Assembly (NCBI GenBank): GCA_036675475.1
Contig: JAKFEY010000059.1
Coordinates: 1-64,000 of the forward strand
Direction: 5' to 3'
DNA length: 64,000 nt
Source: JALYRV01 sp036675475
GTDB taxonomy: Bacteria > Acidobacteriota > Vicinamibacteria > Vicinamibacterales > SCN-69-37
The number at the start of each line of letters is the position of its first letter. The first letter of the stretch is position 1. This document shows positions 41,177-50,596 of the stretch, piece after piece. The position numbers and the translations under genes were made by a program. Below the pieces are notes generated by a model. It was not told the origin of the DNA. It saw only the letters and a list, made by a program, of their open reading frames with translations, and did not search any database.

Positions 41177-43537
41177 CTACTCAGCGCTGAGCACCGCGAT
41201 CGGGTCGACGCGCGCGGCATGGCGGGCCGCGAGGAGCGCCGCAAGGGCGGCGGCCATTCCCACGACGACTGTCCCAACGATCAGTGCAGCCGGATCCTGC
41301 CCCTCGACCTCATAGAGCCGCGATTCGACCACGCGGCCGATCCACCACGCCCCGAAAAGCCCCGGCACGATTCCGGCGAGCACGGGAAACAGGCCGCGTT
41401 GCATGCACAGGCGAACCACCGAGGATCTTGATGCGCCGATCGCCATGCGGATACCGATTTCGCGCCGTCTGCTCGCTACCAGAAAGGCAACGGCGGCGAA
41501 CGTTCCAAGAGCGGTGAGCCCAAGTGCTACGCCGGCGAAGCCTCCGAGCACGAGGGCCTGAAATCGACGGTTCCGATATTGGGGCAGATTACTAATCGTA
41601 TCGGCCCAACGCCGGACGGTCACGGGCTCGCCTGGAACGGTTCGGCCGATCGCGCGGTGCGTGTCCGCGAGGGAGCCTGCCTGCTGCCGCATGCGAGCCA
41701 CAATCCTGAGGTCTCGCGCGAAGGTTTCGGGAATCGCGTACGCCACAGGGGGCCAGTCCTCGAAACTCTGCTGAACGTCGCGCACGACGCCGACCACCGT
41801 CAACCGGCGATCTGCGCTCGTCGTGAAGGTTCGGCCGACAGGTTCAGAGTCAGGGAACAGCGCGCGCGCCGCCGATGCCGACACGATGGCGACATCGCCG
41901 CCGGCATCGAACTCGCTCCGTGACAAAGGGCGTCCCCGCAGCAAGGGCACGCCAATCGTGTCGAAATAGCCGGGTGTGATGTGAACTATGCCGACGGCCG
42001 CGTCCCCGGCGGCGTCGGTCACGGTTTCTTCCGGCGCCGTCGAATCCAGCGGGAGCGCGCCGGCTGCGCCTGCCGCCAGTACGTCCTGACGCGCGCGTAG
42101 GCCGTCAAGCGTCTGCCGATAAAACGCTCGACGCTCGCCTGGCTCGTCACCAGGGGCGCGCAACTCGATTGTCAGGACATCCGACGGATCAAAGCCGAGC
42201 GGTGCACGCAGCACCGACACGACAGCGCGTCCGGCGAGAGCGGCGCCAAAGGTGAGCACCACGGCAATCGCGACCTGCGCAGCGACCAGTGCAGTCTGCG
42301 CCGCGCGTCGTTCCGTCCTGCCGTCGCGGCGACGCAGTAACGCCAGCGGGTCGAGCCTGCGCAGATGCCATGCCGGTGCGACCGCGAAAAGCACACCGCT
42401 CGCGAGACCGAGGCTCACGGTGAAGACGGCTACGCGAGGGTCGAGGCCGATCTTCGCGTCTCCATACGCCATTGGCGGGACCTGGCGCAGGAGGATGTCG
42501 TACGTGAGGGAGGTGGCCACAAGCACAAGGGCCGCGCCCGCGATGCCGATCAGCAATGCCTCGAACAGAATCGGCCGGGCCAGACGGCTCCGCGTGGCGC
42601 CGAGGGCGATGCAGACGCCGATTTCGTACTGGCGCCGCCTCGCGCGCGCGAGAAACATGCCGGCGAGATTCGCGCTGCCCAGCAACAGGACAAGTCCTGC
42701 GGCGGCGACCAGCGCCGACATCGTGGACGTGGCAACCGGAAAGACGACCGGTCTGATCTCGTCGAGCACAATCCGCGACGGAGATGCCGTTCCGGCCGCT
42801 GGCCCCAGCAGCACGTCCAATTCAGCCTGCGCCTGTTCGTGCGTGACGTCAGATTCGAGTCTGACGATCGGATTCAGCACCGGTCGCCTGCGCGCGCGGG
42901 CTGACAGCGGTGGTGAGAGGGTGACGTACTCGGGAGCTCCGGAGAGCCCGTACGGAAACAGGAGAAACTCCGCGGGGAAGATAAAGCCCTCGGGCAGGAC
43001 GCCGATGATGTGCCGTTCTCTCGAGCCGAGATGGACAACGCGTCCGACGATTCCCTCATCGCCGCCGAAACGCCGCTGCCAGCTGTTGTAAGACAGCACC
43101 GCGCGGCCGCCGGGGTCGGCGGCATCCTCCTGCGCGAACAGCCTCCCTCGCGCCGCATCGACGCCAAGGACGTCGAAGTAGTTGGCACTGACCGTGACGG
43201 CCGACATGCGCTCCGTCCCGTCGGCGCTCGTGTGCGATACGATCGTCGACGGGCCACGATCCGCGACTGGTCCGAGACCCCGATGCTCACGGCCGATCAA
43301 CTCGATTGAATCGCGTGCAACCGCCGTCGACCGTCGTCCCGTGTTCTCGTTGACGGCCCGCAACAGGTAGAGGCGATCCGGTTCGCCATACGGAAGCGGA
43401 CGGAAGAGCACGGCGTCAGCGACGCCGAAGACTGCGGTATTCGCACCAATGGCCAGGGCGAGCGTCGCGACCGCCATCCCGGTGAATCCGGGCGCCTGCC
43501 AAAGCCGCCGGACGGCGAGCCGCAGGTCGTCGATCAC
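41177..43537 (-). CDS. ADOP-type ABC transporter permease (MacB/FtsX-like)
   Basis: 786 residues from GTG 43537. N-terminal LRLAVRRLWQAPGFTGMAVA followed by TLALAIGANTAVFG, the opening of Acidobacterial duplicated orphan permeases. Two MacB-type periplasmic domains and eight or so TM segments, with the FtsX block repeated (RARRRQYEIGVCIALGATR and ASRRREIGIRMAIGASRS). It ends with the typical ARHAARVDPIAVLSAE. No ATPase gene adjoins it. Role unclear: MacB-like mechanotransmission or export. The GTG start lies inside an ATCACCAG repeat (43533-43560). Confidence 0.92.
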   Translation of the reverse strand: MIDDLRLAVRRLWQAPGFTGMAVATLALAIGANTAVFGVADAVLFRPLPYGEPDRLYLLRAVNENTGRRSTAVARDSIELIGREHRGLGPVADRGPSTIVSHTSADGTERMSAVTVSANYFDVLGVDAARGRLFAQEDAADPGGRAVLSYNSWQRRFGGDEGIVGRVVHLGSRERHIIGVLPEGFIFPAEFLLFPYGLSGAPEYVTLSPPLSARARRRPVLNPIVRLESDVTHEQAQAELDVLLGPAAGTASPSRIVLDEIRPVVFPVATSTMSALVAAAGLVLLLGSANLAGMFLARARRRQYEIGVCIALGATRSRLARPILFEALLIGIAGAALVLVATSLTYDILLRQVPPMAYGDAKIGLDPRVAVFTVSLGLASGVLFAVAPAWHLRRLDPLALLRRRDGRTERRAAQTALVAAQVAIAVVLTFGAALAGRAVVSVLRAPLGFDPSDVLTIELRAPGDEPGERRAFYRQTLDGLRARQDVLAAGAAGALPLDSTAPEETVTDAAGDAAVGIVHITPGYFDTIGVPLLRGRPLSRSEFDAGGDVAIVSASAARALFPDSEPVGRTFTTSADRRLTVVGVVRDVQQSFEDWPPVAYAIPETFARDLRIVARMRQQAGSLADTHRAIGRTVPGEPVTVRRWADTISNLPQYRNRRFQALVLGGFAGVALGLTALGTFAAVAFLVASRRREIGIRMAIGASRSSVVRLCMQRGLFPVLAGIVPGLFGAWWIGRVVESRLYEVEGQDPAALIVGTVVVGMAAALAALLAARHAARVDPIAVLSAE

Positions 43538-43560
43538 CAGATCACCAGATCACCAGATCC
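43533..43560. repeat. Octamer tandem repeat (ATCACCAG)3
   Basis: Three perfect 8-bp units plus ATCC fill the 24-bp gap between the sugar-binding protein stop and the ADOP start and encode its GTG start codon on the minus strand. Confidence 0.85.
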
Positions 43561-43561
43561 A

Positions 43562-44545
43562 CTATCGCCCTGACTCCATCTTCTTCCACTGTTCCGCGTA
43601 CTGCTCGACGTTGGCGGGCGTGACGATGTCGACGCCGCTGTCGATGATCGCGTTGGGCGGCATCTTGCCCTGCGTGATCGCGTGCAGCAGGCGCACCGGC
43701 TCTTCGCCCCAGCCGAAATATTTCTGGCCGAGCAGCACGTGCACCTTGCCCGCGCGCATCAGGTCGAGCGCCGGCTGCACCGTGTCGAAGGAGATGACCT
43801 TCGTCTTCGCCGGATCCACCGCGTCGAGCGCGTTGCGCGTGAAGACCGGCCAGCCGCCCACGGAAATCCACGCGCCAAGATCGGGATAGCGGCGCGTGCC
43901 GGTCGAAATCAGCTCGCCCGCGCGCACGGCGTCTTCCTTGATGTCGTAGGTTTCGACGATGGAGATGCCGGGGGCTTTTGACAGCGCGTCGCGAACGCCC
44001 TCGAGACGGCGCTGCAGGTTGGTGGCGCCGACGCTCGTGATGAGCGCCACGGTGCCCTTGCCGCCGAGCAGCTTCACGGCTTCCTCGCCCATGATCTGGC
44101 CGCTTCTGAAGTCGTCGACGCCGTAGAAGGCGATGCGGCGCGAGGTGGGCGCGTCGGAGTCCCAGGTCACGACGGGGATGCCCGCGTCGATGGCGCGATT
44201 GATGGTCGACGCGAGATAGTCGCCGTTGAGCACCGAGATCGCGATGCCGTCCACGCGCTGCGTGATGAACGACTCGAGAATTTCCTTCTGCTTCAGCTGA
44301 TCGGCGGTGGCGGGCGCGTTCCAGAGAATCTCGACGTTGCCGAGTTCCGCCGCGGCGCGCTCGGCCCCCACCTTCGCGTAGTTGAAGACGGGAATGTCCA
44401 GCGCCTTCGGGATGACCGCGAAGCGCAGCTTCGGCGCGGACGCTGCGCCGCCGGCGGTCTCGGACGAGTCTCCGCGCGAGCAGGCCACTGACACGGCGGC
44501 GAGCGCCGCGAGAAGAAAAATCGCCAATCTACCGCTGCGAATCAT
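43562..44545 (-). CDS. Sugar ABC transporter substrate-binding lipoprotein
   Basis: 327 residues with lipobox AAVSVAC. Periplasmic-binding-protein-like I (Peripla_BP_4) fold: LRFAVIPKALDIPVFNYAKVG, QKEILESFITQRVDGIAISVL, GIPVVTWDSDAP, YGVDDFRSGQIMGEEA. It resembles ribose/rhamnose binding proteins. It is in an operon with the permease and ATPase upstream (1-bp spacing from the permease). Given neighbouring arabinan-degrading enzymes, L-arabinose or a related pentose is the likely ligand (inference). Confidence 0.88.
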   Translation of the reverse strand: MIRSGRLAIFLLAALAAVSVACSRGDSSETAGGAASAPKLRFAVIPKALDIPVFNYAKVGAERAAAELGNVEILWNAPATADQLKQKEILESFITQRVDGIAISVLNGDYLASTINRAIDAGIPVVTWDSDAPTSRRIAFYGVDDFRSGQIMGEEAVKLLGGKGTVALITSVGATNLQRRLEGVRDALSKAPGISIVETYDIKEDAVRAGELISTGTRRYPDLGAWISVGGWPVFTRNALDAVDPAKTKVISFDTVQPALDLMRAGKVHVLLGQKYFGWGEEPVRLLHAITQGKMPPNAIIDSGVDIVTPANVEQYAEQWKKMESGR

Positions 44546-45508
44546 TCATTCACCCCTCTTGAGCAACAGCTGGTCCATCACGACGATGACGATGACGACG
44601 AGGCCGACGATGAGCCGGTCGTAGAACGTGGCCCCGGGAATCTGCGGCAGCGCATTGCGGAGCACGCCGAAGATGAGCGTGCCAAGCACCGCGCCCAGCA
44701 CCGAGCCGCGGCCGCCGGCGAGGCTCGCGCCGCCGACCACCGCCGACGCGATGATATCCAGTTCGTAGCCGGTCGCAAGGTCGGCCTTGCCCTGGCCCTG
44801 CACGAACGTCAGCACCACGCCCGCCATCGCCGCAAGCGCGCCGCTGATCACATAGACCGACGTCTTGAGCCGGCCGACGGCAATGCCCGAAAAGAGCGCG
44901 GCCGTCTCGTTGCCGCCGACCGAGAAGATGCCGCGGCCCCAGTTGAAGCGCGTCATCAGCAGGTGAAAGACCAGCGCGAGCGCGACCATGATGATCGGCG
45001 GCACCCAGTCCTGCGGCAGGCCCATCGGCCGCCAGCCGCCGACCAGCCGGCCCGAGACGTCGTAGTAGCGGCCCTCGGTGATGATGTACGCCAGGCCGCG
45101 CGTGATGCCCATCACGCCGAGCGTCGCAATGAACGGCGGCAGCTTGATGGCGACGATCAGCAGCGCGCTCAGCAGGCCGGATGCCGTGCCGACGGCGAGC
45201 GCCGCCAGCATGCTGGGGCCGAGGCCCCAGCCCGCGTCGACAAACAGGCCGCCGCACACGACGCTGGCGAGCGCGATGATCGAGCCCGGCGCGAGATCGA
45301 TGCCGCCCGCGATGATCACGATGGCCGCGCCGACCGCCGCGATGCCGTAGATCGACGAGTACTTGAGGATGAGCACCGCGTTCTCGGCGTTGAGGAACGG
45401 GTGCGGGCGCGGGCCATCCGGCCAGAGGTACCAGCTGAAGAACGCAATCTCCAGCAGCAGGATGACGAGGGTGCTCAGTTCGCGGACGTGCCAGGCGCGG
45501 CGCTTCAC
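44546..45508 (-). CDS. Sugar ABC transporter permease (RbsC-like)
   Basis: 320 residues, about ten TM segments, with family blocks GIDLAPGSIIALASV and TGYELDIIASAVVGGASLAGGRGSVLGAVLG. Inner-membrane channel of a CUT2-class importer. It starts within the stop of the ATPase gene (4-bp overlap) and abuts the binding-protein gene. Confidence 0.92.
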   Translation of the reverse strand: MKRRAWHVRELSTLVILLLEIAFFSWYLWPDGPRPHPFLNAENAVLILKYSSIYGIAAVGAAIVIIAGGIDLAPGSIIALASVVCGGLFVDAGWGLGPSMLAALAVGTASGLLSALLIVAIKLPPFIATLGVMGITRGLAYIITEGRYYDVSGRLVGGWRPMGLPQDWVPPIIMVALALVFHLLMTRFNWGRGIFSVGGNETAALFSGIAVGRLKTSVYVISGALAAMAGVVLTFVQGQGKADLATGYELDIIASAVVGGASLAGGRGSVLGAVLGTLIFGVLRNALPQIPGATFYDRLIVGLVVIVIVVMDQLLLKRGE

Positions 45509-47019
45509 GACGCCGCCTTCACGTCGGATGTGGCCATGTGCATGACGGCTTCTTCAGTCGCCTCGGCGCCCGACAGCTCGCCGCAGACGCGGCCTTCGCG
45601 CATCACGATGACGCGGTGGGCGAGCGACAGCACTTCGGGCAGGTCGCTCGACACCACGAGGCAGGCCGTGCCGGCGGAGGCTTCGCGGCGGATGGCATGG
45701 TGAATTTCGAATTTCGCGCCCACGTCGACGCCCTTGGTGGGCTCGTCGAGCATCAGCACGCGCGGCTTGGTGGCCAGCCACTTGGCCAGCACCACCTTCT
45801 GCTGATTGCCGCCGCTGAGGCTGTCGGGATACGCGTCGGGGCCCGCGGCCTTGATGCGCCAGGCGTCGATCAGATGCGTGGAGTCGGCCCAGTCGGCCGC
45901 CGGGTTGATGACGCGCGTGCGGGTCATCTGCCGCAACGGCAGCATCAGGTTGTGACGCAGCGCGAGGTTGAAGAAGAGGCCCTGCCGCTGCCGCTCCTCG
46001 GGCACGAGCGCAAGGCCCGCGCGCGACGCCTCGACGGCCGAGTGCAGTTGCACGGGCTTGCCGTCGATGGCGATCGTTCCGGCGTGCGGCTTGAAGAGTC
46101 CGAAGATGGTTTCGAGCAGCTCCGACCGGCCGGAGCCAACCAAACCGAACAGCGCGACGACTTCACCGGCCTTGACCGAGAGCGACACGTCGCGGAAGCA
46201 GGGCCGCCGCGTGAGGCCGCGCACGTCAAGCACGGTCTTTGCGCGCCGCGGTGCGCCTTCATCCGCGGCTCTTGGGGGCAAATCGCGACCAACCATGGCG
46301 CGCACGACGCGGTCGTGCGTGGCCTCCGCCGCGTCCATCGTCTCGACGAACTGGCCGTCGCGCAGCACGGTGATCCGGTCGCACAGCCGGAACACTTCGG
46401 GCAGGCGGTGCGACACGTAGAGAATCGTGACGCCGCGCGCCTTGAGTTTCGTGACCACGGCGAAGAGATGATCGGTTTCGGCGTCGGTGAGGGCCGTGGT
46501 CGGCTCGTCGAGCACGAGGATGCGGCAGTCGAACGCGAGCGCGCGCGCGACCTGCAGCAGCTGGCGGTGCGCGGCCGGCAGCGACTCGGCCAGCGCGTCG
46601 GGGTCGATGGCCAGGTGCAGGTCGGCGAGGAGGGCGCGCGTCCGCGCGCGCATGGCATCCTTGCGCAGCCAGCCGGCGCGGCCGGTGAGTTCGCGGCCGG
46701 CGAAGATGTTGGCGGCGACGCTCAGGTTCGGGAATGCGAGCATCTCCTGATAGACCATGCCGATGCCCCGCTCGAGCGCCTCGCGCGGGCCGGATGCGCC
46801 GGACGGAAAGAGCGGCTCGCCGTTCCAGGCGATGGCGCCTGCGTCGGCGCGCACGAGGCCGGCGAGGATTTTGAGCAGGGTCGACTTGCCCGCGCCGTTT
46901 TCGCCGACAATCGCGTGGGTTTCGCCCGACGCGACGGTAAAGGAGACGTCCCTGAGCGCGCGGGCGGCGCCGAAGCGCTTGCTGACGCCGGTGAACCGGA
47001 GGCCTGACGCGTCGTGCAC
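45505..47019 (-). CDS. Sugar ABC transporter ATPase, duplicated (RbsA/XylG-like)
   Basis: 504 residues with two ABC domains. First: Walker A GENGAGKST, Walker B ILVLDEPT. Second: GLVGSGRSE (degenerate Walker A, usual for CUT2 proteins), LSGGNQQKV signature and VLMLDEPTKGVD. The first-domain signature ESLPAAHRQL is atypical, again usual here. First gene of the importer operon, divergent from galM with 57 bp between starts. Confidence 0.93.
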   Translation of the reverse strand: MHDASGLRFTGVSKRFGAARALRDVSFTVASGETHAIVGENGAGKSTLLKILAGLVRADAGAIAWNGEPLFPSGASGPREALERGIGMVYQEMLAFPNLSVAANIFAGRELTGRAGWLRKDAMRARTRALLADLHLAIDPDALAESLPAAHRQLLQVARALAFDCRILVLDEPTTALTDAETDHLFAVVTKLKARGVTILYVSHRLPEVFRLCDRITVLRDGQFVETMDAAEATHDRVVRAMVGRDLPPRAADEGAPRRAKTVLDVRGLTRRPCFRDVSLSVKAGEVVALFGLVGSGRSELLETIFGLFKPHAGTIAIDGKPVQLHSAVEASRAGLALVPEERQRQGLFFNLALRHNLMLPLRQMTRTRVINPAADWADSTHLIDAWRIKAAGPDAYPDSLSGGNQQKVVLAKWLATKPRVLMLDEPTKGVDVGAKFEIHHAIRREASAGTACLVVSSDLPEVLSLAHRVIVMREGRVCGELSGAEATEEAVMHMATSDVKAAS

Positions 47020-47076
47020 GCAGCGGATGATACACCGCTGGAATCGCTTACAATGCCCGAAACCTGGAGGGTCCGG

Positions 47077-48234
47077 ATGAAGCGCAGGGCGGTGGCGGCA
47101 CTGATCGTGGTCTTGTCGGTCTCACGGTGTGGCGGCGCAGAGGCGCCCGCGCCGCAACCCGCCGCGCCGGCGCCGCCCGCAATCGCGCGCGCCGCGTTCG
47201 GCACCACTGCTGACGGACACCCCGTGGAAACATTCACCCTTCGCAACGCCAACGGCATCGAGCTCAGCGTCATCTCGCTCGGCGGCATCATCACGCACCT
47301 CAAGACCCCCGATCGCCAGGGCGCCCTCGCCGACATCGTCCTCGGCTTCGACACGATCGACGGCTATCTGAAGGAACCTCCGTACTTCGGCGCCATCATC
47401 GGGCGTTACGGCAACCGCATCGGCAAGGCGCGGTTTGCGATTGACGGGCAGACGTATCACCTGGCAGCGAACAACGGTCCCAACCATCTGCATGGCGGCG
47501 TGAAGGGGTTCGACAAGCACGTGTGGCAGGCCGCGCCCGAATCGACGGCCGGGGGGCAGCGCGTGGTCTTCACGCGCACGAGCCCCGACGGCGAAGAGGG
47601 CTATCCCGGGACGCTCACGGTGAAGGTCACGTATACGCTGACCGACAGCAACGCGCTCGCGATCGACTACGAGGCCACCACCGACAAGCGGACGCACGTC
47701 AATCTCACGCATCACAGCTATTTCAATCTGGCCGGGCACGACGCGGGCGACATCCTCGGCCACGAGCTGATGATTGACGCCGACCGCTATACGCCGGTTG
47801 ATGACACGCTGATTCCAACGGGCGAGCTCGCGGCGGTGGCCGGCACGCCGTTCGACTTCAAGCAGTCGACGCCCATCGGCGCGCGGATTGATCAGGCCGG
47901 CGATGCGCAGCTCACCTACGGCAAAGGCTACGATCACAACTGGGTGGTGAACGGCTCCGGGTTCCGGCGCGTCGCGCGCGCGTACGAGCCGACGAGCGGG
48001 CGCACGCTCGAGGTCGCGACGACGGAGCCGGGGCTGCAGTTCTACTCGGGCAATTTTCTCGACGGCACGCTCACCGGCAAGGGCGGCGCCGTCTACAACC
48101 ACCGCACCGGCTTCTGTCTCGAGACGCAGCATTTCCCGGACACGCCGAACAAGCCGGCGTTTCCGTCGACGCTGCTCGAGCCGGGCGCGACCTATCGCAC
48201 GCGGACGGTCTACACGTTTGGAGTGCAGCGATGA
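47077..48234 (+). CDS. galM: Aldose 1-epimerase (mutarotase), lipoprotein form
   Basis: 385 residues from ATG 47077 with GGAGG 7 bp upstream. Signal peptide with lipobox-like SVSRC, then the GalM fold: YGNRIGKARF, NGPNHLHGG, THHSYFNLAG (catalytic His) and LETQHFPDTPNKP (catalytic Glu). It interconverts sugar anomers in the periplasm, helping use of released arabinose or galactose. First of four plus-strand genes (galM, GH127-type, GH31, APC); its stop overlaps the next start. A TACAAT -10-like box lies at 47050-47055. Confidence 0.92.
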   Translation: MKRRAVAALIVVLSVSRCGGAEAPAPQPAAPAPPAIARAAFGTTADGHPVETFTLRNANGIELSVISLGGIITHLKTPDRQGALADIVLGFDTIDGYLKEPPYFGAIIGRYGNRIGKARFAIDGQTYHLAANNGPNHLHGGVKGFDKHVWQAAPESTAGGQRVVFTRTSPDGEEGYPGTLTVKVTYTLTDSNALAIDYEATTDKRTHVNLTHHSYFNLAGHDAGDILGHELMIDADRYTPVDDTLIPTGELAAVAGTPFDFKQSTPIGARIDQAGDAQLTYGKGYDHNWVVNGSGFRRVARAYEPTSGRTLEVATTEPGLQFYSGNFLDGTLTGKGGAVYNHRTGFCLETQHFPDTPNKPAFPSTLLEPGATYRTRTVYTFGVQR

Positions 48235-50549
48235 AGAAACGCTTGCTGATCGGCCTCGCGATGGCGGGCATCCTGGTTCCCGTGGCGGCGTTGACCGCCA
48301 TGCAGAACAGGCGGCCGGCGCCCGTGCTTCCGAGCGATGCGATTCCCACGGACTGGCCTCTCGCGTCGCGGCTGCCGCAGATCCCCGACATCACCGTCGA
48401 AACCATCGTCGGCACGCTGCCGCGGCTGCCGTCGACTCTCGGAGGCGTGCCGGTGATTTGGCCGTCGCCGACCGACAACAGCGCGGTGAAGGCGCCCGGC
48501 ACGTACACCGTGACGGGCAAAGTGCCCGGCACGTCGCTGGCGCCGACGGCCACCGTCATCATCAAGGTTCCGGTCGGCACGAGGACGCCGCCGAGCCGTC
48601 TGGCGGAAGCGTTTCCGCTCAGTCAGGTCACGCTCGACACGGACACGCAGGGCCGCGACACGCCGTTCATCCGGAATCGCGACAAGTTCCTTCGCGGCCT
48701 GGCGGCCAGCAATCCCGACAACTTTCTCTACAACTTCCGGGAAACGTTCGGCCAGCCGCAGCCGGCCGGCGTGCAGCAGCTCGGGGGCTGGGACGACCAG
48801 ACGACGCGGCTTCGCGGCCACGCGACCGGGCATTACCTGACGGCCATCGCGCAGGCGTACGAAAGCACGACGTATGACGAGGCGCTGCGCGCGACGTTCC
48901 TGCAGAAGTTGAACTACATGGTCGACACGCTGCACGCGCTGTCGCAGAAGTCGGGCAGCAAGGTCGCGGACCCCACGAAGGTTCCGCCCGGGCCGGGGCG
49001 AACGGGCTACGACTCCAATCTGCGCGCCGGCCAGATTCGCACCGACTACGAAAACTGGGGCAAGGGCTTCATCAGCGGTTATCCGCCCGATCAGTTCATC
49101 ATGCTCGAGCAGGGAGCGCAGTACCGCGTGCCGCGCGGCGGCAATCCGGATCTCAGCATCTGGGCGCCGTACTACACGCTGCACAAGATCCTCGCGGGGC
49201 TGCTCGACAGCTACGAGGTCGCGGGGAACACGAAAGCGCTCGACGTCGCGAAGGGCATGGGCGCGTGGGTGCAGGCGCGGCTCAGCGCGCTGCCGGCCGA
49301 GACGCGCACGAAAATGTGGAGCACGTACATCGCCGGCGAGTACGGCGGCATGAACGAAGTGATGGCGCGGCTCTTCCGCCTCACGGGCGAGCGCCGCTTC
49401 CTCGACACGGCGAAGCTGTTCGACAACACGAACTTCTTCTTCGGGAACGCCGCGCGCGAGCACGGGCTGGCAAAGAACGTCGACACGATTCGCGGCAGGC
49501 ACGCCAACCAGCACATTCCGCAGATTACCGGCGCCCTCGAGACGTTTCGCGGCACGAACGAGATGCCGTACTACCTGATTGCCAGCAACTTCTGGGACAT
49601 GGTCAATCGCGGCTACATGTACAGCATCGGCGGCGTGGCCGGCGCGCGCACGCCGGACAACTCCGAGTGCTTCGTCGCCGAGCCCCAGACGCTCTGGAAG
49701 AACGGCTTCAACGGCGGCGGCCAGAACGAGACCTGCGCCACGTACAACCTGCTGAAGCTCGATCGCCAGCTGTTCATGTACGACCAGACCGCGAAGTACA
49801 TGGATCACTACGAGCGCGCGCTCTACAACCACATCCTGGCGTCGGTGGCCGAGGACAATCCCGGCAATACGTATCACGTGCCGCTCAACCCCGGCGCGCA
49901 GAAGCGCTTCGGGAATGCCGACATGGCCGGCTTCACGTGCTGCAACGGCACGGCGCTCGAGAGCAACACCAAGCTGCAGGACACGATCTATTTCAGGAGC
50001 GCCGACAACAAGGCGCTCTACGTGAACCTGTTCGTGCCCTCGACGCTCAACTGGACCGATCGCAAGATCGTGGTGCAGCAGTCGACCGACTTCCCGTACG
50101 CCGACACGACGCGGCTCGTCGTGAAGGGCATCGGCGCGTTCGACATGAAGATTCGCGTGCCGCGCTGGGCGACGCGCGGGTTTTTCGTGAAGATCAACGG
50201 GCAGGAGCAGACGGTCGAAGCGGTGCCGGGCGCCTATCTGACGATTTCCCGGAACTGGCGCGCGAACGACACTGTCGAGCTGCGCATGCCCTTCGGGTTT
50301 CATCTCGATCGCCTCGTCGACCAGCCGAACGTCGCGAGCATCTTCTATGGCCCGGTGCTGCTCGCCGCGGAGGAGTCGGCGCCGCGCACCGACTGGCGGC
50401 AGGTCACCCTCGATACCGCCGACATCGGCAAGTCGATTGCCGGCGATCCGGCCACGCTGCGTTTCAGCGTCGACGGCGCGGTGCTGAAGCCGTTCTATGA
50501 GAGCTACGGGCGGCACTCGGTCTACCTGCACGTCAAGGGCAAAGGGTAA
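48231..50549 (+). CDS. Secreted DUF1680/GH127-type glycosidase with N-terminal Ig-like domain
   Basis: 772 residues. Signal peptide (LLIGLAMAGILVPVAALTAM), then a Big_4-like domain (VPVIWPSPTDNSAVKAPGTY, about residues 60-125), then an (alpha/alpha)6 barrel of the beta-L-arabinofuranosidase superfamily: LRGHATGHYLTAIAQAYEST, NETCATYNLLKL (catalytic Glu and first zinc Cys region) and FTCCNGTALE (Cys pair whose first Cys is the GH127 nucleophile). It would release beta-L-arabinofuranose or a related sugar. The 3' end runs into a purine-rich heptad repeat that supplies its last codons. Confidence 0.85.
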   Translation: MKKRLLIGLAMAGILVPVAALTAMQNRRPAPVLPSDAIPTDWPLASRLPQIPDITVETIVGTLPRLPSTLGGVPVIWPSPTDNSAVKAPGTYTVTGKVPGTSLAPTATVIIKVPVGTRTPPSRLAEAFPLSQVTLDTDTQGRDTPFIRNRDKFLRGLAASNPDNFLYNFRETFGQPQPAGVQQLGGWDDQTTRLRGHATGHYLTAIAQAYESTTYDEALRATFLQKLNYMVDTLHALSQKSGSKVADPTKVPPGPGRTGYDSNLRAGQIRTDYENWGKGFISGYPPDQFIMLEQGAQYRVPRGGNPDLSIWAPYYTLHKILAGLLDSYEVAGNTKALDVAKGMGAWVQARLSALPAETRTKMWSTYIAGEYGGMNEVMARLFRLTGERRFLDTAKLFDNTNFFFGNAAREHGLAKNVDTIRGRHANQHIPQITGALETFRGTNEMPYYLIASNFWDMVNRGYMYSIGGVAGARTPDNSECFVAEPQTLWKNGFNGGGQNETCATYNLLKLDRQLFMYDQTAKYMDHYERALYNHILASVAEDNPGNTYHVPLNPGAQKRFGNADMAGFTCCNGTALESNTKLQDTIYFRSADNKALYVNLFVPSTLNWTDRKIVVQQSTDFPYADTTRLVVKGIGAFDMKIRVPRWATRGFFVKINGQEQTVEAVPGAYLTISRNWRANDTVELRMPFGFHLDRLVDQPNVASIFYGPVLLAAEESAPRTDWRQVTLDTADIGKSIAGDPATLRFSVDGAVLKPFYESYGRHSVYLHVKGKG

Positions 50550-50596
50550 AGGTGCAAGGGCAGAGGCTGCGGAAGGACGAAGGGAAAGGGACAAGG
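50530..50596. repeat. Purine-rich heptad repeat between GH127-type and GH31 genes
   Basis: About nine 7-bp steps (CAAGGGC, AAAGGGT, AAAGGTG, CAAGGGC, AGAGGCT and so on) spanning the stop of one gene and the start of the next. The last unit provides an AAAGGGA ribosome-site-like sequence before the GTG start at 50596. Confidence 0.65.
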
